This document shows, in pieces, positions 27,894 to 36,788 of a DNA stretch of 52,554 bases (position 1 is its first letter; every line of letters starts with the position of its first letter). Location: the NCBI RefSeq assembly GCF_002159665.1, contig NZ_NFJC01000023.1:1-52554 (forward strand), read 5' to 3'. The position numbers were made by a program, and so were the translations under genes. Under the pieces are notes generated by a model. That model saw only the letters and a program-made list of their open reading frames with translations, was not told where the DNA came from and did no database searches. The DNA comes from Desulfovibrio sp. An276. Lineage in GTDB: Bacteria > Desulfobacterota > Desulfovibrionia > Desulfovibrionales > Desulfovibrionaceae.

Positions 27894-28766
27894 ATGAAGC
27901 CCATTACCAAGGTTGTCATACCGGTCGCTGGCTGGGGAACACGCTCTCTTCCCGCAACCAAGAATATCCCCAAGGAAATGCTTCCCATCTACAACAAGCC
28001 CGTCATTCAGTATGTGGTAGAGGAAGCACAGCAGTCCGGCATAGACGACGTCGTTCTTGTCACCAACAGGGACAAGAGCGTTATCGAGGATCATTTCGAC
28101 CACAACCTGCAGCTCGAAGGCTATCTGCGCCAGAAAAACAAGACCGAACTTCTGAAGGTGGTGGAGGACGTGGCCGAGATGGTCAACGTCATTTCCGTGC
28201 GCCAGAAACAGCAAAAGGGTCTGGGCCACGCCATCCTTTGCGCCAGGGACGCCATAGGCAACAATCCCTTCGCGGTCATGGTGGGCGATGACCTCATCTT
28301 CAGCGGCATGCCCGGCATTAAGCAGCTCATTGAGGTGGCCATGTCCGAGAACATGCCCGTGGTGGGCGTCATGGAAGTGCCGTGGGAGAACGTGGACCGC
28401 TACGGTATCGTGGACGCCGAGAAGGTGGAATCCGGGGTCTACAGGGTCAACAACCTTGTGGAAAAGCCCAGCCGTGACAAGGCTCCCTCAAGGCTCGCCA
28501 TCGTGGGCCGCTATGTGCTCACTCCGGACATCTTCGATTACATCGAGAAGACCCCTCCCGGAGTCGGCGGCGAAGTGCAGCTCACGGACGCCATGCAGGC
28601 TTTGTGCAAGGATCGCGGCATGATGGCCGTGAAGATCCGCGGCAAGCGTTTTGACGCAGGCAACTGGCCGGAATTCTTGAGCGCCAATATCTATTTTGGC
28701 CTGCAGGACGAGAACATTCGCTATCCTCTGATCGCAGATCTCAAGGAATTCCTGCAGCTTGAGTAA
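27894..28766 (+). CDS. galU: UTP--glucose-1-phosphate uridylyltransferase
   Basis: A 290-residue GalU making UDP-glucose from UTP and glucose 1-phosphate for cell-envelope glycans. The nucleotide-binding N-terminus (KVVIPVAGWGTRSLPATKNIPKEM) carries the family motif with Trp in the GxGTR loop. Further signatures are KPVIQYVVEEA, the GLGHAIL loop, the metal-binding VGDD, and VEKPS. Length matches the family. It stands alone as a transcription unit, followed by tRNA-Pro. Confidence 0.95.
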   Translation: MKPITKVVIPVAGWGTRSLPATKNIPKEMLPIYNKPVIQYVVEEAQQSGIDDVVLVTNRDKSVIEDHFDHNLQLEGYLRQKNKTELLKVVEDVAEMVNVISVRQKQQKGLGHAILCARDAIGNNPFAVMVGDDLIFSGMPGIKQLIEVAMSENMPVVGVMEVPWENVDRYGIVDAEKVESGVYRVNNLVEKPSRDKAPSRLAIVGRYVLTPDIFDYIEKTPPGVGGEVQLTDAMQALCKDRGMMAVKIRGKRFDAGNWPEFLSANIYFGLQDENIRYPLIADLKEFLQLE

Positions 28767-28816
28767 TCTTTGGCTCTTGTGGCAAGACATTTGCAGCGGG
28801 AATGTGCAAAAAGGGC

Positions 28817-28845
28817 TTGTCAAAGCATGACAAATCCTTTACAAG
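28817..28845 (+). promoter_or_regulatory. promoter of tRNA-Pro
   Basis: TTGTCA (28817-28822) and TACAAG (28840-28845) are separated by exactly 17 bp. The -10 ends 11 bp before the first base of the tRNA, a typical distance for a stable-RNA promoter with little 5' leader. Confidence 0.65.
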
Positions 28846-28856
28846 ACTTCTCGCAA

Positions 28857-28934
28857 CGGGATGTGGCTCAGTTTGGTTAGAGTGCAGCGTTCGGGACGCT
28901 GAGGCCGTGCGTTCAAATCGCACCATCCCGACCA
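28857..28934 (+). tRNA. tRNA-Pro (anticodon CGG)
   Basis: Complete 78-nt cloverleaf with CCA encoded. The acceptor CGGGATG pairs with CATCCCG. The D stem is GCTC/GAGT with a G-U pair. The anticodon stem CAGCG/CGCTG holds the loop TTCGGGA with anticodon CGG at 28892-28894. The T arm is GTGCG-TTCAAAT-CGCAC. It reads the proline codon CCG. The 3' end was examined as a possible integration site; no matching direct repeat was found near the downstream cassette. Confidence 0.95.
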
Positions 28935-28946
28935 TAAGAAAGCAAT

Positions 28947-28979
28947 GGGAGTGTCGTTTTTTGGCACTCCCTTTTTTTT
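28947..28979 (+). terminator. terminator of tRNA-Pro
   Basis: GGGAGTG (28947-28953) pairs with CACTCCC (28965-28971) and is followed by eight T residues. The left inverted repeat of the phosphite cassette begins 20 bp further on. Confidence 0.85.
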
Positions 28980-28998
28980 GGTGCGTCTGGCGCAGTAC

Positions 28999-29053
28999 TA
29001 GTACTTCGATTTTGAGATTCGTTAACAGCCAAAGGATGCTAAAAATCCAATTT
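28999..29053 (+). repeat. left 55-bp terminal inverted repeat
   Basis: Begins TAGTACTTCGATTTTGAG and ends CTAAAAATCCAATTT. Its reverse complement recurs at 34058-34112 with one mismatch (G here, T there, at repeat position 36). A palindrome AGTACTAGTACT spans its outer edge. Confidence 0.95.
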
Positions 29054-29335
29054 AGATGCTCAGGCAGAGGATCCCTCAAAATAAGTGGCCTCGGTTTGTG
29101 TACTATCTCTCTTCGGGAATTTAGGAGATATGGGCAAGGCCATAGATGGCTGCTGTCATGACCCGAGCAGTGGCATACAAAAAGAAGAGCGTGCAGTATC
29201 ACTGGCACGCAATACAAGGCTCAGGATGGGGAAAAGGCAGAGCCTACCACCCGCCAGCAAGGGTGAGCGTTCTTCCCGGGCGCACAACGCAAGAATGGCG
29301 TGCCTTGCGTCCGCATGAGCCGACATCCAAAGGAA
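29054..29335. other. non-coding flank inside left end of cassette
   Basis: About 280 bp between the left repeat and the ptxD terminator. Short open frames exist on both strands, but none has a ribosome site or a recognisable product. No transposase fragment is evident. Confidence 0.5.
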
Positions 29336-29369
29336 AGACCTGCCTGCAGCAGGCGCTGCGGACAGGTCT
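29336..29369 (-). terminator. terminator of the ptx operon
   Basis: AGACCTG...GCAG pairs with CTGC...CAGGTCT across 29336-29369. On the minus strand, the direction of ptxD, it is followed by the T-rich TTTCCTTT. It lies 25 bp past the ptxD stop. Confidence 0.7.
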
Positions 29370-29393
29370 CTTTGGACTGAAGCCTGTGGAAAA

Positions 29394-30389
29394 TCAGGCA
29401 ATGGTGTTGATGGGATGGCGGGGGGTGTGGCCCTGGAGCACATCGATAATGTTGTAGGCCGCCTCCATTTCTATGGCCAGGCGGACCTTGTCGACTGCAG
29501 ACCCCAAGTGGGGCGTGAACAGGGTATTGAGTTCAGGGGCGAGCAGTTCCGGACATATGGCCCTTGGACGATCGGCCAGGGCCCAGTCTTCAAAGGCAAA
29601 GACATCGGCAGCGTAGCCGCCAAGCCTTCCCTGATGCAGGGCTTGTGCCACACTCTGCTCATCTACGCAGGATCCGCGTCCCGTGTTGACGAGGAAGGCT
29701 CCCGGTTTCATACGGGCAAGGGCACTGCTTCCCACAAGATGCCTGCTCCCGGGAACCAGTGGGGTCAGCACAAGGACAAAATCCGAGGCTGAAAGCACTT
29801 CCTCCAGGGAGCACATGTGGACACCAAGCTTCTTGCCCTGCAGGCCAGCCTGTTCGGAGACATCGTGACCAAGAAGCCGTGCTCCCCAACCGCTTAGCCG
29901 GCGAGCCACAGCCTGGCCCAGCCTGCCCATGCCAAGGATGCCGATTGTGGACCCGGCAACGCTGGTTCCGAAAAGAACAGGACGCCAGCCCGTAAAGGTG
30001 CTGCGTACACGCGTGTTGCCGGCAAGGACATTGCGGCTCAGGCCCAGCATAAGGGCAATAGTCAGCTCTGCCGTCGGTTCGGTGAGCAAATCCGGCACAT
30101 AGCTGACCCAGACGCCCTGTCTTGTAGCTGCCTCGATGTCGTAGTTGTCGTACCCCTTGAGGGCTGCAGCGATGATCCGCAGTCTGGGGGCAGCGGCCAG
30201 TAGGGCCTGATCAACACAGTCCGGCATGAAGAGCATGGCTGCATCGGCCGTGGCCAGACGGGTGCGCAATGCTTCAGGGGTAAGACTTTCATCAGTCTGA
30301 TTGAGATCAAGCTCGCAATAGTTCTCTAGGAGGGACACAACCTCCTGATGAATCCTGCAGCTGACAAGACAACGTGCTTTTTTCTTCAT
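29394..30389 (-). CDS. ptxD: NAD-dependent phosphite dehydrogenase
   Basis: A 331-residue D-2-hydroxyacid dehydrogenase-family enzyme that matches phosphite dehydrogenase: phosphite + NAD+ + water to phosphate + NADH. Seen: Lys78 in AALKGYDNYD, Met55, VPDLLTEPTAELTI (98-111), the NAD loop GMGRLG (153-158) with Asp176 favouring NAD over NADP, Arg238, Glu267 in FEDWALADRP, His294 in TPHLGSAV and Arg303. These correspond to Lys76, Met53, Glu175, Arg237, Glu266, His292 and Arg301 of the P. stutzeri enzyme. FEDWxxADRP and PDLLTxPTAEL distinguish PtxD from ordinary glycerate dehydrogenases. It overlaps ptxC by 4 bp and is the last gene of the operon. Confidence 0.92.
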   Translation of the reverse strand: MKKKARCLVSCRIHQEVVSLLENYCELDLNQTDESLTPEALRTRLATADAAMLFMPDCVDQALLAAAPRLRIIAAALKGYDNYDIEAATRQGVWVSYVPDLLTEPTAELTIALMLGLSRNVLAGNTRVRSTFTGWRPVLFGTSVAGSTIGILGMGRLGQAVARRLSGWGARLLGHDVSEQAGLQGKKLGVHMCSLEEVLSASDFVLVLTPLVPGSRHLVGSSALARMKPGAFLVNTGRGSCVDEQSVAQALHQGRLGGYAADVFAFEDWALADRPRAICPELLAPELNTLFTPHLGSAVDKVRLAIEMEAAYNIIDVLQGHTPRHPINTIA

Positions 30390-31189
30390 ACCATTTTCCT
30401 GCGAATCCAGGACCCCAGGCCGTCGACTAGGGTTACCATGACCAGAATGACGAGCAGAATGGCCGAGACTTCCTGATACTGCATGATACGCAGCGAAGCC
30501 ATGAGCTCGAAACCAATGCCACCTGCGCCCACCATGCCCATGACTGTGGACGCACGAAAGTTGTATTCCCAGCGGTAGATGATAGTGTCAATGATCTGGG
30601 GCAAAACTTGGGGCAGGATGCCGTAGAGAACCACTTGGGCACTGCTGCTGCCTGTCGCGCGTATGGCTTCCACAGGCTTGGGATCACAGTGTTCCACAGC
30701 TTCTGCAAAGAATTTGCCCACCATGCCTATGGAATGCAGTCCCAAGGCAAGCACGCCGGGTAGGGCGCCGAAGCCCACCGCAGCCACGAAGATGATGCCC
30801 ATGATGAGCTCGGGGATGGAGCGCAAAAAATTGAGGAGGCTTCTGGCCACGGTATAGATGGCCCTGTTGGGGGCAACATTGCTTGCTGCCAGAAGACCGA
30901 TTGGCAGGGACAGGATAAAGGCGAGAAAGGTTCCTGCCACACTCATGCACAACGTATCCAGAATCGGCGCAAGCCACTTGCGAAAATTGGAAAAGTCCGG
31001 GGGCATCATTTCGAAAGCCAGGCCTGCAAGGGCAGGTCCGCCTTCAATGAGCCGCTTGATATCAAGGAGACCCGTGTACGCACTGCAAACAAGTATGACC
31101 AATCCCAGAACGGCGATGCGTCCCAGGGAGGTCAGATAGCTGTTGCGTACATTCAGTTCCACTTCGTTCAGACGGAAATCAGTCATCAA
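30386..31189 (-). CDS. ptxC: phosphite ABC transporter permease
   Basis: A 267-residue PhnE/PtxC-type inner-membrane permease with about six membrane helices; helix 1 is at 23-43 (LGRIAVLGLVILVCSAYTGL). The binding-protein-dependent permease loop that contacts the ATPase is seen as EAVEHCDPKPVEAIRATGSS. It ends in the typical IILVILVMVTLVDGLGSWIRRKMV. The ATG lacks a clear Shine-Dalgarno. The gap of 219 bp to ptxB contains two hairpins. The 3' end overlaps ptxD (ATGA), implying translational coupling. Phosphite specificity is inferred from ptxB and ptxD. Confidence 0.88.
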   Translation of the reverse strand: MMTDFRLNEVELNVRNSYLTSLGRIAVLGLVILVCSAYTGLLDIKRLIEGGPALAGLAFEMMPPDFSNFRKWLAPILDTLCMSVAGTFLAFILSLPIGLLAASNVAPNRAIYTVARSLLNFLRSIPELIMGIIFVAAVGFGALPGVLALGLHSIGMVGKFFAEAVEHCDPKPVEAIRATGSSSAQVVLYGILPQVLPQIIDTIIYRWEYNFRASTVMGMVGAGGIGFELMASLRIMQYQEVSAILLVILVMVTLVDGLGSWIRRKMV

Positions 31190-31218
31190 TATGCTACGCC
31201 ACTTTCTGCATGCAAAAA

Positions 31219-31286
31219 GGAGGCGTATCCTCCGTATCTTGCTTCAAATGAAATGAACGGGGGGTGGAAACCTGCTGCTTCCACCC
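31219..31286 (-). other. two hairpins in the ptxB-ptxC gap
   Basis: Short stem GGAGG/CCTCC (31219-31233), followed on the minus strand by T5, and a longer stem GGGTGGAA/TTCCACCC (31262-31286). Reading from ptxB they come in the order long, then short. They may attenuate or stabilise the message so that the binding protein is made in excess of the permease. Confidence 0.45.
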
Positions 31287-31408
31287 TCCGCGTCGTCCGG
31301 CTCGTCCGGTTTTTTCGGGTCTTCCAGACGGCTTCCTGCAGCTTCTGCTCCTCGGGACCGGACATTGAACCAGTTCCCGGCTCAGAAGAGACACTGCGGT
31401 TATACTGC

Positions 31409-32287
<879 letters not shown>

Positions 32288-32304
32288 TCAATACTCCTTA
32301 TGTG

Positions 32305-33099
32305 TTAGGCGGCAATGGCATTGCTGCCATTACTGTCTGTGGTGGGCGTGGAAAATTCCTGCTGACGGGTTTCTTCCGTGGCATAGAGACGGTGTTCTGT
32401 GTCTTCGTCCAGCTCTTCGGGGCGTCCGTCGAAAACAATCCGGCCGTCGCTCAGGGCAATGATTCGGTCTGCAAAATGGCGGGCCAGCTCAACCTGGTGT
32501 AGACTGACCACGGTGCAGATGCCATCGGCCCGGCAGATATCGTGTAGAAGCTGCACCACTTCATGGGCACGCTGAGGATCCAGACTTGCCACGGGTTCAT
32601 CGGCAAGCATGATTTTGGGTTCCTGCATCAGTGCCCTGGCAATGCCAACGCGCTGCTGCTGGCCGCCGGAGAGACAGCTGGCCTGGCTCAGGGCGTAGTC
32701 CTCAAGCCCGACCCTGGCCAGACACTTGTAGGCCTGACGCACTTCCTCCTTGCTCGGGGGAAGCAGGCCGTACAGGAGGGAATGATAGCCAATGCGGCCA
32801 TTCAGCGTGTTGCGCAGGGCGGTCTGCCGCAAAATGAGCTGATGCTGCTGAAAAATGAAACCGGTCATGCGTCGCAGGGCTCTGAGTTTCTCGGGCATGT
32901 CTATGCGTCCTATGCCCTCAACGCTGATAGTGCCGCTGGATATGGGGGAAAGCATGTTGATAGAGCGCAAGAGAGTGGATTTCCCCGCCCCGGATGCTCC
33001 CAGCAGCACAGTGAAACTGCCCGGTTCAAGGCGCAGGCTCACGGCGTGCAGGGCAATCTTGTCGCCATAGCGTTTGCTGACATTAAAAAGTTCAATCAT
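32305..33099 (-). CDS. ptxA: phosphite ABC transporter ATP-binding protein
   Basis: A 264-residue ABC ATPase of the PhnC/PtxA type. Walker A is GASGAGKST, the signature is [15 protein letters not shown], and Walker B is IMLADEPVASLD followed by the switch His in VVSLHQVELA. The ATG at 33099 is chosen because CAGGAGG lies 6 bp upstream and the protein begins MIELFNVSKRYGDK; the frame remains open to 33225 but that part is the regulatory region. First gene of ptxABCD. A PHO-box-like sequence and a -10 element lie directly upstream. Confidence 0.92.
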   Translation of the reverse strand: MIELFNVSKRYGDKIALHAVSLRLEPGSFTVLLGASGAGKSTLLRSINMLSPISSGTISVEGIGRIDMPEKLRALRRMTGFIFQQHQLILRQTALRNTLNGRIGYHSLLYGLLPPSKEEVRQAYKCLARVGLEDYALSQASCLSGGQQQRVGIARALMQEPKIMLADEPVASLDPQRAHEVVQLLHDICRADGICTVVSLHQVELARHFADRIIALSDGRIVFDGRPEELDEDTEHRLYATEETRQQEFSTPTTDSNGSNAIAA

Positions 33100-33124
33100 T
33101 GCAACCTCCTGAAACTGAAGGGTG

Positions 33125-33158
33125 AAATTAGAAACAAAGTGTGTCAGAAACATGACTG
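33125..33158 (-). promoter_or_regulatory. PHO-box-like promoter of the ptx operon
   Basis: Read on the minus strand, CAGTCATGTTTCTGACACA (33158-33140) matches the PhoB-box consensus of two CTGTCA-type half-sites 11 bp apart at 14 of 19 positions. Nine bp downstream is TAATTT (33130-33125), a plausible -10 at the spacing normal for PhoB-dependent promoters, which lack a -35. The box starts 41 bp before the ptxA ATG, the same distance as in the phn operon. Confidence 0.6.
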
Positions 33159-33915
33159 GAGAAAGACAAAACAATGCCAAGAGAAAGTTCTGGGCAGCCT
33201 CCATGCCTGTGTCAGCCTTGAGCACTACAAGAATATGGTAGCTCCGATGTGTCCTTCCGTGTAGATCTGAATTTGCTCAACTTTTAGGTTATATCCCCGC
33301 TCTGAAGGACTGGGCTTTACGGCGCATTTTGGTAAAGGAGATCAGTTTTCATGTCGTTTAACAAAATCCGCGGAATTTCCCACGCGTGAGCGTGGGGACG
33401 GATAGCGGGACGAATGTCAATTCGGCCGCATTTGGCCTCTGATATGCTGTTTATCACTGGACCTTATTCACGCATCTTCCGGGCAAACTCACATGTTCTG
33501 CAGCTTTCGCCCGAGATGAGCATGGGCGTATAGTTGCAACCGGTCCAGCGATGCTGTTGTAGCTGTTGCGTCACCCAAGACCGTCGTCCCCATTCTCCGG
33601 CATCTTGTTGCTTGTCACAATTTTGTAGGGTGCTGATATCAACACAAAAAGCAGTTGTCTTTGCAACGGGGAGAACGGGATGCCCCCCAGTTCATCAAGC
33701 AGTTCTGAGGTGTGCGCGGGTGGCGAAACCGCGGATGAGGTCGTTTTCTATTGCGACAGAAGGTCTCGAGGTCGCCTTGTGCGAACACGACGGCCTCCCC
33801 TTTCCCGAAGACAGTTTTTTCCTGTCCATTTCCGCAACGGACGCGGATTAGGCTTCTGAACTGTCTTTTTCGTATTCCTTTTTGATTTTTTGGTGCGCAG
33901 CTATCCTTGCGCGCA
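33159..33915. other. gene-free right flank of the cassette
   Basis: About 750 bp with no convincing gene. A 105-codon frame starting TTG at 33534 has odd composition (clusters of Cys early on) and no family resemblance. A single CRISPR-repeat-like hairpin is at 33374-33404. The region probably contains decayed remnants of genes once carried by the element. Confidence 0.5.
33374..33404 (+). repeat. single CRISPR-repeat-like sequence (type I-E style)
   Basis: CCCACGC (33379-33385), a GTGA loop and GCGTGGG (33390-33396), followed by GACGGATAG and preceded by ATTT. Hairpin arms, loop and flanks resemble the common type I-E repeat layout (TTCCCC..., GTGAGC, ...GGGGATG). Only one copy is present and no cas gene is in the window. 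Confidence 0.35.
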
Positions 33916-33966
33916 AAACAAAAGTCGGCAACATCCCCTTTGTGCGGGATATCGCCGACTTTTTGC
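33916..33966. terminator. strong bidirectional terminator
   Basis: AAAGTCGGC (33921-33929) and ATCCC pair with GGGAT and GCCGACTTT (33954-33962), giving a long stem with T-runs on both strands. It shields the cassette interior from the permease side. Confidence 0.75.
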
Positions 33967-34057
33967 GTTGTTGGAATAGTGTCTGGACTGTCAGCTGCGT
34001 CTAGTATATCGTTCTTAAAGTTCGTTTACTAGTCAAAAACTCCCTATAGGGAAGGGA

Positions 34058-34112
34058 AAATTGGATTTTTAGCATCATTTGGCTGTTAACGAATCTCAAA
34101 ATCGAAGTACTA
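34058..34112 (-). repeat. right 55-bp terminal inverted repeat
   Basis: Reverse complement of 28999-29053 with 54 of 55 identical positions. Its outermost three bases are the TAG stop codon of the purine permease gene. Confidence 0.95.
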
Positions 34113-35435
34113 ACCCACGAGCACGAAGTTCACGGCAAAGAGTATGGCTATGATCCAGGTACAGACATTCACCTCGCGCCCTTTACCCGTGAGCAGCTTG
34201 ACTAAGGGGTAGGAGACAAAGGCAAAGCCTATGCCGTTGGCTATGCTGTAGGTGAAGGGCATCATGACAATAGTCAGAAAGGCCGGAAAGCCTTCGGTGA
34301 GATCGGAGAAATTGATGTGTACCACGTCCGCCATCATGAGGGAGCCCACGATGATGAGTGCAGGGGCAGTGGCACAGGCAGGGATGAGGCCAATCAGGGG
34401 CGCAAAGAGGAGGGAGAGGGCAAAGAGCGCAGCCACAGTGACGGCAGTAAGGCCGGTTCTGCCGCCCTGGGAGATGCCGGAGGCGCTTTCCACGTAGCAG
34501 GCAATGGTGGACGTTCCCACAAGGGAGCTTGCCACTGTGCCCAGGGAGTCCGCGGTAAGGGCCTTGCCGAGGTTGTCGATGTGCCCGTCCTCGCGCATGA
34601 AGCCTGCCTTTTTCGAAAGGCCGATGAGCGTTCCCATGTTGTCGAAAAGGGAGACAATGGTGAAGGTGACCACAACTGAGAGCACGCTGTAGTGCATGGC
34701 TCCGATGATGTCGAGGCCCATGAAGACCTCTCCCATGCTTGGCAGATCAAGGCTCGCGAAGCTGTGCAGCCCCTTGGGCAGGGGTGCGACACCGGTAATC
34801 ATGGCAAGGGCCGTGGTGGCAAGCACGCCCAGGATCATGGCGCCCTGCACGCCGCGTATCATGAGGGACACAGTGAGCAAGAGCCCGAAGCAGCAAAGAA
34901 GCGGTTCGGGGTTCGAGAGGCTTCCCAGGGTGACCAGGGTGTTTGGGTGGTCGACCACAATGCCGCCGTTTTTGAGGCCAATGAGGGCAATGAAGGTGCC
35001 TATGCCTACGACGATGGCGAGCTTCAGGTTGAGGGGGATGGAGTCTATGAGCTTTTCGCGCAGCCTTGTGATGGTGAGCAAAAGGAAGATGACGCCAGAG
35101 AGAAAGACTGTGCCAAGGGCCACGCTCCAGTGCAGGCCAAGCGTCTTGCACACGTAGTAGGTGAAAAAGACGTTGACGCCCATGGCAGGCGCCATGGCAA
35201 CGGGAAAGTTCACCCACAGCCCCATGAGCAGGGTGCCGAAGATGGAGGCGTAGACGGTCGCGGCAATGGCTGCCTCCATGGGAATGCCGGCCTCGGCCAG
35301 GACAGAGGGGTTCACGAAGATGACATAGGCCATGGTCATGAAGGTGGTCAGGCCTGCCAGAAGTTCGGTTTTGACAGTGCTTCCCCTCTCGCGGATGTGG
35401 AACACGCGCTCCAGAATGTTGTTGTCTTGCGTCAT
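34110..35435 (-). CDS. NCS2-family purine permease (AzgA/PbuG type)
   Basis: A 441-residue permease with about 12-14 hydrophobic segments, of the NCS2 / AzgA group that imports guanine, hypoxanthine or adenine with protons. Signatures: GLTTFMTMAYVIFVNPSVL near the N-terminus, MAPAMGVNVFF, the central TIVSLFDNMGTLIGL and GTSTIACYVESASGI. Length is normal, but the last codon (Gly) and the TAG fall at the edge of the right inverted repeat, so the original C-terminus may have been a few residues different. Upstream of the ATG lie two copies of a 33-36-bp repeat. The exact purine is not predictable. Confidence 0.9.
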   Translation of the reverse strand: MTQDNNILERVFHIRERGSTVKTELLAGLTTFMTMAYVIFVNPSVLAEAGIPMEAAIAATVYASIFGTLLMGLWVNFPVAMAPAMGVNVFFTYYVCKTLGLHWSVALGTVFLSGVIFLLLTITRLREKLIDSIPLNLKLAIVVGIGTFIALIGLKNGGIVVDHPNTLVTLGSLSNPEPLLCCFGLLLTVSLMIRGVQGAMILGVLATTALAMITGVAPLPKGLHSFASLDLPSMGEVFMGLDIIGAMHYSVLSVVVTFTIVSLFDNMGTLIGLSKKAGFMREDGHIDNLGKALTADSLGTVASSLVGTSTIACYVESASGISQGGRTGLTAVTVAALFALSLLFAPLIGLIPACATAPALIIVGSLMMADVVHINFSDLTEGFPAFLTIVMMPFTYSIANGIGFAFVSYPLVKLLTGKGREVNVCTWIIAILFAVNFVLVG

Positions 35436-35462
35436 GTATGCTCTCTCTGGCGTTGTGCATGG

Positions 35463-35569
35463 GAGAAAGATTTCTCCCTGTTGTTGTTTTTTGGGGACTC
35501 GGGAAAAGGCTTGTTTTTATAGTTTTTTTCAGACATGAGAAAGATTTCTCCCTGTTGTTTTTTGGGGAC
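35463..35569. repeat. direct repeat pair with hairpin upstream of purine permease
   Basis: Copy A (35463-35498) and copy B (35537-35569) are identical except that A has one extra GTT. Each contains the self-complementary GAGAAAGATTTCTC followed by CCTGTTG and GGGGAC. They lie between the permease start and the end of the RRXRR-GNAT gene, 74 bp apart. They may be binding sites for a regulator, transcript hairpins, or a small repeated element; they do not resemble the known purine riboswitch core. Confidence 0.75.
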
Positions 35570-35581
35570 CCTTGTGGGGTG

Positions 35582-36721
35582 TCAGGATCCGGCAGGTACC
35601 GGCTCTTGTCCAAGATCAAATTCCAGTTGCCTGTCCAAAGGCTCGCGGGCCACATGGCCCTCGTGGACAAAGCTTGCGTCCACACAAGCCATCTTCGCGT
35701 AGAAGGCCTGGCTTTCCACTGCAGGGTGCGAGGAGATGTAGAGCTTGCGTGCGCCATGCCTTCTTGCCCAGTCAGCAGCCCTTTGGAAAAGCAAAGTCCC
35801 CATGCCCCTGCCCCGCACATCCGCTGACACGTGGATCGAGGAGAGATCAAGGTATTCCCCGTCCAGGCCGAAAGGATCCGGCTCTACGGAGGCAAAACCC
35901 TTGAGCTTCCCGCCCAGGAAGGCTCCGAGGACAAGACCGCCAGTGCGGACAGTGTTTTGCAGGCATTTGATGCCAAAGGCAAACTGTTCCTCTGTCCAGT
36001 CGTCGATGAAGGGATCCTCGACAACCTGCCATTTGCCGTCGATGAGGCGCAGGCAGTTGTGTACCTCCTGGCGGCGGATGAAGGGTGCAAAAAGCTCGCG
36101 CACGATTTCGCTTTCGGAAAATTCGCGAAAAACAGGCTGCATCCTGTCCGCGGCCCGGGATGCAGACAGGGATTGAGCAGATGAAGTGCTTTCCTGTCCC
36201 TGGGCATTTCCGGCATTTTCAGCCGGTTCTGGCTTTGGAGCCTTGCCCTCGGGGCGCAGATCAAGCGCACATCCTGCAACTGCCTTGAGCGTTCTTGTTC
36301 CGGAAGAAGTCCTTATGACAACGTCCGTGACGGGCAAAAAGCGCCGTATGGCCTCCATGCGGCTTACAACCCAGGGGTGAAGCCCGCCTGTCTCGCGCCT
36401 GTTGCGCCGATTGTTGACCCTTGGCGCCCGGGCTCTGGTTGCACGCTTGCTTCGTGCGCGGTGGAAAAACATCTCGGAGCTGTACACCTCGTACATGTTT
36501 GTCCTTGCCACAAAGGTTGCGCGCTCCTCGTTCGCAAAAAACTCAAGCGTTATCGGGTAGATGCGTGCGAAGGCCTCCCCTGTGTGCTGAATGGTGAAGG
36601 GGTTCTTCTTCCTGACAAAGGCCTCCCCCTTTCTCAAGAGGATGCGCGCGACGGAAGGATTGCAGGGCATGAGCGGCATGCCCTCCTGGTCCAGGACAAA
36701 GACATATGCTTTTGGCTGCAT
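35582..36721 (-). CDS. IscB-like RRXRR/PLMP N-terminal domain fused to GNAT acetyltransferase
   Basis: A 379-residue protein with an unexpected layout. Residues 7-44 (VFVLDQEGMPLMPCNP, ARILLRKGEA, PFTI) match the PLMP/RRXRR N-terminus of IscB nucleases. Residues 88-109 (RARSKRATRARAP, VNNRRNRR) match the Arg-rich bridge-helix part, and 114-135 (LHPWVVSRMEAIRRFLPVTD) the following LPPS...R...APIT segment. The RuvC-I motif (GIDPGSKTTG) that should lie between is missing, and there is no HNH, RuvC-II or RuvC-III, so it is not a nuclease. A Pro/Ala/Ser linker (155-193) leads to a full GNAT domain with acetyl-CoA loop VRGRGMGTLLF (302-311). RNA or nucleoprotein binding is inferred from the IscB part. 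It lies 67 bp downstream of rfbB. Confidence 0.8.
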   Translation of the reverse strand: MQPKAYVFVLDQEGMPLMPCNPSVARILLRKGEAFVRKKNPFTIQHTGEAFARIYPITLEFFANEERATFVARTNMYEVYSSEMFFHRARSKRATRARAPRVNNRRNRRETGGLHPWVVSRMEAIRRFLPVTDVVIRTSSGTRTLKAVAGCALDLRPEGKAPKPEPAENAGNAQGQESTSSAQSLSASRAADRMQPVFREFSESEIVRELFAPFIRRQEVHNCLRLIDGKWQVVEDPFIDDWTEEQFAFGIKCLQNTVRTGGLVLGAFLGGKLKGFASVEPDPFGLDGEYLDLSSIHVSADVRGRGMGTLLFQRAADWARRHGARKLYISSHPAVESQAFYAKMACVDASFVHEGHVAREPLDRQLEFDLGQEPVPAGS

Positions 36722-36788
36722 GAGACATCTTTCTTTTCGGACAGGCCCTGGCAGGGGGCAGCGAGAGAAGCGCGCCCCCCGATATCCA

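Noticed and set aside
33534..33851. A 105-codon TTG-start frame in the cassette's right flank
   Set aside because: Odd composition, no ribosome site, no family resemblance; listed only as part of the gene-free flank.
35436..35581. Purine riboswitch upstream of the purine permease
   Set aside because: None of the conserved three-way-junction core is visible; the region holds a duplicated hairpin of another kind.
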